NCBI GenBank assembly: GCA_964249735.1
Contig: CAXUDP010000122.1
Span: 1-10,839 of the forward strand
From: Lichenicola sp964249735
GTDB lineage: Bacteria; Pseudomonadota; Alphaproteobacteria; Acetobacterales; Acetobacteraceae
DNA length: 10,839 bases
Direction: 5' to 3'
A program made the translations under genes and the position numbers. Numbering within the stretch: position 1 is the stretch's first letter; each line of letters opens with the position of its first letter. The notes beneath the pieces are model-generated. The model did no database searches, was not told the origin of the DNA, and worked only from the letters and a program-made list of their open reading frames with translations. Below, piece after piece: positions 1 through 5,926 of this stretch.

Positions 1-435
1 CACCAGCTCCTCGATGTCCATGGCGATGATCGGCTCGTCCTCGATGATCAGCACGTCGGTGGCCGCCGCGGCGCGCAGCCGTTCGCGGGCATCGCCCAGC
101 TGCGCCGAGGCGTGGGCGAGGTCCAGCATCACGATCGGTGCCGCGTCCTCGACCGGCACCTCCTCGAGCGCCGTCAGCAGCAGGAGCTGGCGCTGCTTGG
201 AGTTGAGCCCGTCCACCAGGGACGGCAGGGTCGAGATGCCGGCGTCGAAGCGGCGGGTGACCCAGTGGTAGAGGCCGTAGCGTGGCGTCAGGGTGTTGTC
301 GGTGGAGGCCAGCATCTCGCGCAGGCTTTCGGCGACGAGCAGGTCGCCGCGTGGTTGGCTTCCGGTGAGGGCGCGGGCATAACGTCGTGCATAGGGAAGG
401 GCGCGGAGAAGATCATCGCGCCGCGTGCTGGCCAT
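1..435 (-). CDS. phyR: PhyR, general stress response anti-anti-sigma response regulator (partial, C-terminus outside window)
   Basis: PhyR is the cytoplasmic switch of the alphaproteobacterial general stress response: when phosphorylated it binds NepR and so frees EcfG. Reading the minus strand from ATG at 435 gives 145 residues with no stop before the window edge. Residues about 8-122 form the sigma-like domain, including PYARRYARALTGSQ (14-27) and a region-4-like part with LNSKQRQLLLLTALEEVPVE. Residues about 127-145 begin a receiver domain with VLIIEDEPIIAMDIEEL, which includes the acidic residues near the phosphorylation pocket. The phosphorylated Asp itself lies beyond position 1. The start fits the usual short PhyR N-terminus, though only a weak purine-rich AGAGAGA precedes it. 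It is divergent from the first ecfG, and nepR lies nearby on the plus strand, as expected for the system. No EcfG-type promoter was found upstream of it. Confidence 0.95.
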   Translation of the reverse strand, partial: MASTRRDDLLRALPYARRYARALTGSQPRGDLLVAESLREMLASTDNTLTPRYGLYHWVTRRFDAGISTLPSLVDGLNSKQRQLLLLTALEEVPVEDAAPIVMLDLAHASAQLGDARERLRAAAATDVLIIEDEPIIAMDIEELV

Positions 436-476
436 CAGGCGTCTCTCTCTGGATAGGATTGCATTTGGACGAGCGG

Positions 477-1022
477 ATGCAGGGGAGCGGGAGGGGCTTC
501 AGACCGGGCGACCGGCCCGACGGCGGAGGCGTGCCGCCGCAGGAGATCCATCGGCAGATGACGAGCCTGCTGCCCGAGCTGCGCGCCTTCGGGCGCTTCC
601 TGACACGCGATCCGACCGCCGCCGACGACCTGGTCCAGGACACGGTGGTCCGGGCGTTGGCCGCCCAGGCGTCGTTCCAGCCCGGCACAAACCTGAAGGC
701 GTGGCTGTTCACCATCGAGCGCAACGCCTTCTACGAGCAGGCGCGACGCCGCCGCCGCGAGACCCGGCTGCTGAGCGAGCAGGTGCCCGACGCTGTGCCG
801 CACGCGCCGGAAGCGCACCGGCGCGGCGAGCTGTCCGACCTGTCCCGCCTGCTGTGGACGCTGCCGCCCTTGTTGCGCGAGGCCCTGGTGCTGGTCGGCG
901 CGCAGGAACTCAGCCACGAGGAGGCCGCGGCGATATGCGGCGTGCCGATCGGCACCATGAAGGCGCGGGTGTCCCGCGCCCGCGGCCAGTTGGCGCGCAG
1001 CATGGAAAGCCTGGTCGACTGA
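477..1022 (+). CDS. ecfG: EcfG-type ECF sigma factor, first copy
   Basis: This is a cytoplasmic RNA polymerase sigma factor of the EcfG (ECF15-like) family, which directs transcription of stress genes when NepR is removed. With the 477 start it has 181 residues, usual for the family. Sigma region 2 spans about 32-90, with LPELRAFGRFLTR, ADDLVQDTVVRAL and the EcfG hallmark PGTNLKAWLFTI. Region 4 spans about 119-175, with LREALVLVGAQELSHEEAA and the helix-turn-helix ICGVPIGTMKARVSRAR. The start is uncertain. ATG 477 has a weak GGACGAG ahead of it and high third-position GC begins there, but it leaves only 41 bases to the divergent phyR. GTG 531, or ATG 558 (AGGAG at 541-545, 12-base spacing), would still retain both sigma domains and leave more promoter room. 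The usual FTILRN reads FTIERN here. No GGAAC/CGTT promoter is visible upstream, unlike the second copy. Confidence 0.92.
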   Translation: MQGSGRGFRPGDRPDGGGVPPQEIHRQMTSLLPELRAFGRFLTRDPTAADDLVQDTVVRALAAQASFQPGTNLKAWLFTIERNAFYEQARRRRRETRLLSEQVPDAVPHAPEAHRRGELSDLSRLLWTLPPLLREALVLVGAQELSHEEAAAICGVPIGTMKARVSRARGQLARSMESLVD

Positions 1023-1306
1023 TCCCGGTCGCAGCCTCCCTGGAGGCGCAGATGCGTCGCGGTGCTTGATCATCCTGCCTCCTGGTCTGCCGGGCCTGCG
1101 GTCGGATGGGGCCGGCGCCACCCCGGATCGGGGACTCGATATCCGGTTATCCATGACACCGCGTCGGCACCGCGTGCAACAGCGCGATCCGGTTCCGGTA
1201 CGGGCCGCACGGTCGCGGAAGGCGCAGGTCCTGTAAAGGGTCGGTCGGGATGCCGCCGGGGACACGTTGCCGTGGGCCGTGACGAACCGCTCTCCTTTTC
1301 GTGATG
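1023..1306. other. Gene-free stretch between the two sigma factor genes
   Basis: No convincing coding region was found on either strand. The open frames here are extensions or shadows of neighbouring genes without recognisable protein motifs. Just after the ecfG stop is a small GCCTCC-CT-GGAGGC palindrome (1034-1047), whose two-base centre makes it a poor terminator and which has no T tract. CCGGAT (1123-1128) and ATCCGG (1141-1146) form a loose dyad with a 12-base spacer. Nothing here is assigned a function. The stretch probably carries the end of the first sigma transcript and upstream DNA of the second. Confidence 0.5.
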
Positions 1307-1333
1307 GGAACCTGTCTCACTGCATGCAACGTC
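1307..1333 (+). promoter_or_regulatory. Candidate EcfG-dependent promoter of the second sigma gene
   Basis: GGAAC at 1307-1311 is followed after 18 bases by CGTC at 1330-1333. The known alphaproteobacterial GSR promoter is GGAAC-N16/17-CGTT, so this site has a perfect -35 element, one mismatch in the -10 element and a spacer one base longer than the commonest form. It would start transcription near 1340, about 40 bases before the ATG at 1381, which is a sensible leader length. This implies positive autoregulation of the second ecfG. Confidence 0.6.
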
Positions 1334-1380
1334 GCCGCGAAGTCGTCCATTGGTCGGGCAGAAATTCGGAGTGCGTGCAG

Positions 1381-1968
1381 ATGTCGAACAGCTTCCACGA
1401 TCAGGTCATCTCCATCCTCCCCAAGCTCCGGGTCCAGGCCCTTGCCCTGACCCGCAACCGCGCCGCCGCCGAGGACCTGGTTCAGGACGCCGTCTGCAAC
1501 GCCCTGTCCGCCCAGACCAGCTTCATCCCCGGCACCAACTTTCCTGCCTGGATGCATCGCATCCTGCGCAACCGCTTCATCTCCAACCTGCGCAAGCGCC
1601 GCGACACCACGGACATCGACGACGTGCCGGCTTCGGCGTTCGCGACCGAGGCGCCGCACGAGGACCGGCTGGCGCTCAAGGACCTAGGGAAGGCCATGAC
1701 CCGCCTGCCTGCGGATCAGCGCGAGGCGCTGATCATGGTTGTGGTGCAGGGCATGAGCTACGAGTCGCTGGCGGAAGCGACGGGCTGCGCCGTCGGGACC
1801 GCCAAGAGCCGGGTGTTCCGTGCCCGCCGCCAGCTCGAGACCTGGCTGACCGGGGAGGTCGCCGAGCACGCCGAGGGCCGCGCCGCAGCCGCCCGCGCCT
1901 CCGCATTGAGCCGCACGCTGGACGCTCGTCTCGCCGCCGCCGCCCGGGAGGGCCGTCCCGTCGCCTGA
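1381..1968 (+). CDS. EcfG-type ECF sigma factor, second copy
   Basis: This is a second EcfG-like extracytoplasmic-function sigma factor, 195 residues long. Region 2 (about 12-72) contains ILPKLRVQALALTRN, AAEDLVQDAVCNAL and PGTNFPAWMHRILRN, the EcfG signature with FPAWMHR replacing LKAWLFT. Region 4 (about 98-153) contains LPADQREALIMVVVQGMSYESLAEATGCAVGTAKSRVFRARRQL, with a clear helix-turn-helix. ATG 1381 has a good GGAG at 1368-1371 with nine-base spacing, and the protein from there aligns well with family N-termini; the longer frame from 1267 would extend it past the candidate promoter. Beyond residue 155 is an Ala/Arg/Glu-rich tail of about 40 residues that the first copy lacks. The two copies clearly differ in sequence, so this is not a recent duplication. 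It lies upstream of nepR and probably is one of NepR's sigma partners (inference). Confidence 0.92.
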   Translation: MSNSFHDQVISILPKLRVQALALTRNRAAAEDLVQDAVCNALSAQTSFIPGTNFPAWMHRILRNRFISNLRKRRDTTDIDDVPASAFATEAPHEDRLALKDLGKAMTRLPADQREALIMVVVQGMSYESLAEATGCAVGTAKSRVFRARRQLETWLTGEVAEHAEGRAAAARASALSRTLDARLAAAAREGRPVA

Positions 1969-2028
1969 CGCCGGAGGCCGTTGCCGCCGGCCGGTTTGAT
2001 GCGAAGCCGGCAATCATTCGTTTCGTGA

Positions 2029-2054
2029 GGGAACGGGCCCTTGATGGGCCCGTT
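2029..2054 (+). promoter_or_regulatory. Consensus EcfG promoter within a perfect inverted repeat, ahead of nepR
   Basis: GGAAC at 2030-2034 and CGTT at 2051-2054 are separated by exactly 16 bases, a full match to the GSR promoter consensus. It would start transcription near 2061, about 48 bases before nepR. The same DNA is a perfect 9-base inverted repeat: arm AACGGGCCC (2032-2040), loop TTGAT (2041-2045) and arm GGGCCCGTT (2046-2054). The dyad runs from inside the -35 element to the end of the -10 element. In RNA reading through from the upstream sigma gene it would form a strong GC hairpin; no T tract follows, so intrinsic termination is doubtful. Confidence 0.75.
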
Positions 2055-2108
2055 GCCATGCCCAGAGAGCCTCGGCTTCGTTTTCTTGTCTCGGGGTAGA
2101 GCCGATTG

Positions 2109-2297
2109 ATGACGTCAGCGAGCGACACGCCCCCACAACCCCGCGGTCCGGAAGCAGCTCCCAAGCGCAAGCGCAAGACGGACAGCGCGTTCGACCAGTG
2201 GCTGCAGCGCGGCCTGCACCAGATGTTCGACGACGTCGCGAACGAACCCGTACCGGACGAGCTGCGCAAGCTGATCGACGATGACCGCGGTGCCTGA
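2109..2297 (+). CDS. nepR: NepR, anti-sigma factor of EcfG
   Basis: NepR is the small cytoplasmic anti-sigma factor that holds EcfG sigma factors inactive until phosphorylated PhyR takes it away. This protein has 62 residues, typical for the family. A disordered N-terminus with a Lys/Arg patch (KRKRK, about 19-23) precedes the conserved helical core at about 29-57: FDQWLQRGLHQMFDDVANEP, then VPDELRKLIDD. The ATG at 2109 is preferred over the directly preceding in-frame TTG at 2106. The upstream GGGGTAGAG is only a modest ribosome site. The gene sits 140 bases after the second sigma gene, with its own consensus EcfG promoter between them, and its end overlaps the kinase start by 17 bases. EcfG-driven production of its own inhibitor would give negative feedback. 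Confidence 0.93.
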   Translation: MTSASDTPPQPRGPEAAPKRKRKTDSAFDQWLQRGLHQMFDDVANEPVPDELRKLIDDDRGA

Positions 2298-4086
2298 ATC
2301 GGGTTTCCGGACGGTCCGCCGGTGGCGCCGCCGCAACGCGCGCCCGCGACGCCTGCGTCGGCTGTTCGACAGCGTCAGTGCCCGGCTGCTCGTGATCATC
2401 CTGTGTTCCGTGGTTCCCGTGGCGGTGCTCGGTGCATTGATGGCTTGGCACAACTACGAGGCCACCCTAGACACCAGCTCGACCCGGGCGGCAGCAACCG
2501 GTGAGGCTCTGAGGGCGCGTCTCGACCAGCAGATCATCGACACCATACGCATGCTCCGCGCGTTGTCAGCGCAGCCAGACCTGCGCGATCCGGAACGATG
2601 CGGCACCGTGCTGCGGATGGTCCGGGCGCTCGGCGTCGTGCCACTGGCCGACCTGTTCATGATCGGCGATCGTGAGCTGCGGCAATGCCAACAGGCAGGG
2701 CGCAGTATCACTGAGCCGCCAGCCGCCGGTGCGGTCACGCCATCCCGGGTCGTGACGACGCCAATGCTGAATGGCGACGCCGACACCCGCCAGCCGCTGC
2801 TCCGCCTTGCGGTGGACACGATCGGACCCGATGGTCCTGTCGAGCTGGTCGCCGACATGAGGCTGGGCTGGCCGCGTGGCGATTTGCTCGATCCCGACCT
2901 CATGGGCTCGAGGTTCGGCTCCGGTGGCAGCACAGAAGCCTGGCTGGTCACCGGAAGCGGCCGCCTGCTGCCCCTGTGCACGGATTGCGGGCTGGCCGAC
3001 CCTGCTACTCATGGGGCACAACCGGGGACGCCGGCTGTCGGCCGCTTCCTGAGCCGGAACGTCGTGGCCGGAATGGATCTTCTGGTGACTACCCTGCCGA
3101 ACCCGGCGGAAAGCCGGGCCCTGGCCGTGTTCCTGTGGCGGGTGCTGGCGATCGCGCTGCTGCTCGGGCTTTGCCTGGCAGCGGTGCTGATCGGTGCGTC
3201 GCGCCTGATCGTGCAGCCACTGCGCGCGGTCACGCAGTCGGTGACCCAATGGCGGCGCGCCGGCGCCTACGCGCCGAGGCTGACCCGGTCGACACCGATC
3301 GAGCTCCGTCAGCTGTCGCGCGCCTTCTCCGACGCCACCCACGCCCTGAGCGCGCACGAAGAGCGTCTGCGATTGGCCGAGTCGCATCAGGCGCTGCTGA
3401 TCAAGGAGATCCACCACCGGGTGAAGAACAACCTGCAGATCATCGCCTCGCTGCTGAACCTCCAGGCCAACCGGATCAGGCAGCCGGAAGCGCGCGCAGA
3501 GTTCGCCTCCGCGCGCGACCGCGTCCGGGCGCTCGCCACGCTGCATCGGCATCTCTACTCCGACGGCGAGCTGCACACGCTGAACATGCGTTCGTTCCTG
3601 ATCGAGCTGTGCGGACAGCTGTTCCAGGCGATTGGCGAGAAGGAGGGACGCCGCATCCGGCTCGAGATCGAGGCGCCGGACATCGTCATGTCCACCGACC
3701 AGGCGGTCCCCCTGGCGCTGGTGGTCACTGAGGCGGTCAGCAACGCCATCAAGTACGCGTTTCCCGCCGGCCGCAGCGGCGTGGTGTCGGTGCGCCTGAC
3801 CGAGGAAATGGAGGGGATCGCCAAGCTGGTGATCAAGGACAACGGGATCGGCATCCCGGCCGGCCGCGCCGAGACCGAGACAGGAATACGCGACGGCCTC
3901 GGCATCCAGCTGATCCGCGGCTTCGCCCGGCAGCTCGGTGCCACGCTCGAGGTGGTGGAGGGCGAGGCCGACGCCGAGGGACGGAGCAAGGGGACGCGCT
4001 ACACCCTGCTGGTGCCGCTGAACCCCAAGGTGGAAACCTATGACGAGGCACAGGACGCCGACCAGGAGGCGCCGGCACACGCGTGA
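2281..4086 (+). CDS. Membrane sensor histidine kinase, HisKA_2/HWE type (GSR kinase)
   Basis: This 601-residue inner-membrane sensor kinase is expected to control PhyR phosphorylation. In order: an Arg-rich cytoplasmic N-terminus (13-28); TM1 at about 35-56; a periplasmic domain of about 225 residues (57-283), probably Cache-like; TM2 at about 284-306; a HAMP-like linker (about 307-362); the HisKA_2 box KEIHHRVKNNLQ (375-386) with likely phospho-acceptor H379; and an HATPase domain with N box TEAVSNAIKYAFP (483-495), G1 DNGIGIP (520-526) and G2 GLGIQLIRG (539-547). The periplasmic part holds four cysteines (C107, C136, C233, C236), the last two as CTDCG. The start codon lies inside nepR (17-base overlap), so translation is probably coupled and the partnership with PhyR/NepR is strongly suggested. 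The signal sensed is unknown. A short acidic tail ends the protein. Confidence 0.92.
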   Translation: MTAVPESGFRTVRRWRRRNARPRRLRRLFDSVSARLLVIILCSVVPVAVLGALMAWHNYEATLDTSSTRAAATGEALRARLDQQIIDTIRMLRALSAQPDLRDPERCGTVLRMVRALGVVPLADLFMIGDRELRQCQQAGRSITEPPAAGAVTPSRVVTTPMLNGDADTRQPLLRLAVDTIGPDGPVELVADMRLGWPRGDLLDPDLMGSRFGSGGSTEAWLVTGSGRLLPLCTDCGLADPATHGAQPGTPAVGRFLSRNVVAGMDLLVTTLPNPAESRALAVFLWRVLAIALLLGLCLAAVLIGASRLIVQPLRAVTQSVTQWRRAGAYAPRLTRSTPIELRQLSRAFSDATHALSAHEERLRLAESHQALLIKEIHHRVKNNLQIIASLLNLQANRIRQPEARAEFASARDRVRALATLHRHLYSDGELHTLNMRSFLIELCGQLFQAIGEKEGRRIRLEIEAPDIVMSTDQAVPLALVVTEAVSNAIKYAFPAGRSGVVSVRLTEEMEGIAKLVIKDNGIGIPAGRAETETGIRDGLGIQLIRGFARQLGATLEVVEGEADAEGRSKGTRYTLLVPLNPKVETYDEAQDADQEAPAHA

Positions 4087-4171
4087 CGTCGTCCGGATCG
4101 TCGGCATGACGTTTCGTCAAGGTTCGCGTCCGACCCTGTGCATCGATGCCCGGCGTGGCTAAATCGGAGGA

Positions 4172-5926
4172 ATGGCAGACAAGGCTCTCGTTCGCGCTTG
4201 GTCGCGCACCCAGTCGCGGATCGGGCGTCGCCGATCGACACCGGTCATCCTGCTCGGCCTGCTCAATACCGGGCTTGCGATCGGGCAGGCCTGGTGCATT
4301 GCCGTGGTGCTGGCACGTGCATTGGCCTGGACCGTCGTCCCGCACGCCGACCGGCCTGGGTCCGGAACGCGTTCGGACTGGACGCTCCTGGCGTTGTTCG
4401 GCCTGTTCGCCGTGGTCCGGGCCATCCTGCAGGTGCAGCAGGAGACACGCGCCGCCGGAACCGCGGCAGTGGCGCGCAGGCGCCTGCGCGGCGAGGCCCT
4501 GTCCGCCATCCTGTCCTGCGGTCCGTCGCTGCTGCGTCGGGAAACCGGCGGAGCGCTGACCGCGCTGGTGGTCGATCGGATCGAGGCCCTGGACGGGTTC
4601 TTCGGCCGCTGGATCCCGGCGGCAAGCCTTGCCGTGGTGTCGCCGCTCCTGGTGCTGGCGGTGGTGTGCGTCGTGCAGCCTTGGTCGGCGCTGGTGCTGC
4701 TGTTCTGCGGGCTGGCGGTTCCGGTGTCGCAGGCGGCGTTCGGCATCGGCACCGCCGTCGCCGCCCGTCAGCAGTTCACGGCGATGGCACGTTTGCAGGC
4801 CCGGTTCCTCGACCGCATGCGCGGCATCGCCACCATCGTCCTGGCCGGCCGCGCCGAGGACGAGGCGCTGCGGCTCGGCGCCGCGGCCGACGAGCTGCGG
4901 CGGCGCACCATGCGCGTGCTTCGCATCGCGTTCCTGTCTTCCGCGGCTCTCGACTGCGCGTTCGCAGCGGCGCTGGTGCTGATCGCCCTGCTGGACGGGC
5001 ATGCCCTGCTCGCCCGCAATACCCTGGCCTCCGCCGCCGGTTCGGCACTGCTGCCGCGCTCGCTGTTCGCGCTTGTGCTGGTGCCGGAGTTCTTCGCCCC
5101 CTTGCGCAGCTTCGCGCTGGCCTACCAGGACCGCATGCAGGCGGCCGGGGCGGCGGAAGCCCTGGACACGCTGGCCCGGACACCGGCGACCGCCCCGCCG
5201 CCCCTGGCTGCGCAGGGACCTCTTACGGTCCGAACCGTGGCCGCGCACGGAGTGACGGTCGCGTTCGAGCAGGTCGGCTTCACCTGGGACACGGCGCGGG
5301 GCCCGGTGCTGGCCGGTATCAGCTTCCGCATCCCCGCCCGCGAGACCGTGCTGCTTGTGGGTCCGTCGGGCAGCGGCAAGTCGACCCTGATCGAGATGCT
5401 GCTCGGCTTCATCGTGCCGGATTCCGGCCGGATCACCGTGAACGGCGCCGACCTCGCAACGATCGTCCCGGACGCCTTGTCGCAGATGACCGGCTGGATC
5501 GGCCAGCGCCCGCTGCTGTTCGCCGGCACCATACGCGAGAACGTGCTGTTTGCTCGTCCGGACGCGTCGAGCGCCGAGTTGTCGGCAGCCCTGCGCGCCG
5601 CCGCCGTGGACACCTTCGCCGCCACGCTCGCCGATGGCCTAGACACCCGCATCGGCGAGGGCGGCCACGGCCTGTCCGGCGGCCAGGCGCAGCGGGTGGC
5701 GATCGCGCGCGCCTTCCTGCGCAACGCCCCGCTGCTGCTGCTGGACGAGCCGACGGCGCATCTCGATCCGGTCACCGAGCGGGAGATCCTGGACAGCCTG
5801 AAGCGCTTGGCGGTCGGTCGCACCGTGCTGCTCGCCAGCCATTCCTCCGCCGCGCATGCCTTTCCGGGGCGGCGCATCCACTTGTCGCGCGGCCACGTGG
5901 TGCAGGCGGAAGGGGTTCCGGCATGA
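4172..5926 (+). CDS. cydD: CydD, ABC exporter subunit for cytochrome bd assembly
   Basis: CydD is one half of the inner-membrane CydDC heterodimer, required for cytochrome bd biogenesis and described as exporting cysteine/glutathione, with heme handling also proposed. It has 584 residues, close to E. coli CydD (588). A hydrophobic type I exporter domain with about six membrane segments occupies residues 22-315. The nucleotide-binding domain has Walker A GPSGSGKST (397-405), Q-loop region IGQRPLLFAGTIRENV (443-458), signature LSGGQ (501-505), Walker B LLLLDEP (521-527) and the switch H557. ATG 4172 is the first usable start after an in-frame TAA at 4160-4162; a strong GGAGG lies unusually close to it (one base apart). 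The stop overlaps the cydC start as ATGA. The identity rests on the pairing with a clearly CydC-like partner; cydAB is not in the window. Confidence 0.9.
   Translation: MADKALVRAWSRTQSRIGRRRSTPVILLGLLNTGLAIGQAWCIAVVLARALAWTVVPHADRPGSGTRSDWTLLALFGLFAVVRAILQVQQETRAAGTAAVARRRLRGEALSAILSCGPSLLRRETGGALTALVVDRIEALDGFFGRWIPAASLAVVSPLLVLAVVCVVQPWSALVLLFCGLAVPVSQAAFGIGTAVAARQQFTAMARLQARFLDRMRGIATIVLAGRAEDEALRLGAAADELRRRTMRVLRIAFLSSAALDCAFAAALVLIALLDGHALLARNTLASAAGSALLPRSLFALVLVPEFFAPLRSFALAYQDRMQAAGAAEALDTLARTPATAPPPLAAQGPLTVRTVAAHGVTVAFEQVGFTWDTARGPVLAGISFRIPARETVLLVGPSGSGKSTLIEMLLGFIVPDSGRITVNGADLATIVPDALSQMTGWIGQRPLLFAGTIRENVLFARPDASSAELSAALRAAAVDTFAATLADGLDTRIGEGGHGLSGGQAQRVAIARAFLRNAPLLLLDEPTAHLDPVTEREILDSLKRLAVGRTVLLASHSSAAHAFPGRRIHLSRGHVVQAEGVPA

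Noticed and set aside
2566..4107. Long minus-strand open frame opposite the kinase gene
   Set aside because: It has no recognisable motifs and is Gln/Arg/His-rich, typical of antisense shadows in GC-rich coding DNA.
4107..4119. TGACG-TTT-CGTCA mini-hairpin between the kinase and cydD
   Set aside because: Only five base pairs and no T tract; too weak to call a terminator or operator.
4365..4374. Perfect GAACGCGTTC palindrome with GGAAC-like and CGTT-like ends
   Set aside because: It lies inside the cydD coding region and lacks the 16-17 base spacing of an EcfG promoter; short GC palindromes are expected by chance.
3833..5248. 471-codon minus-strand frame opposite the kinase end and cydD
   Set aside because: Low-complexity Arg/Gln/Gly content, no family match recognised, and it opposes two strong genes.
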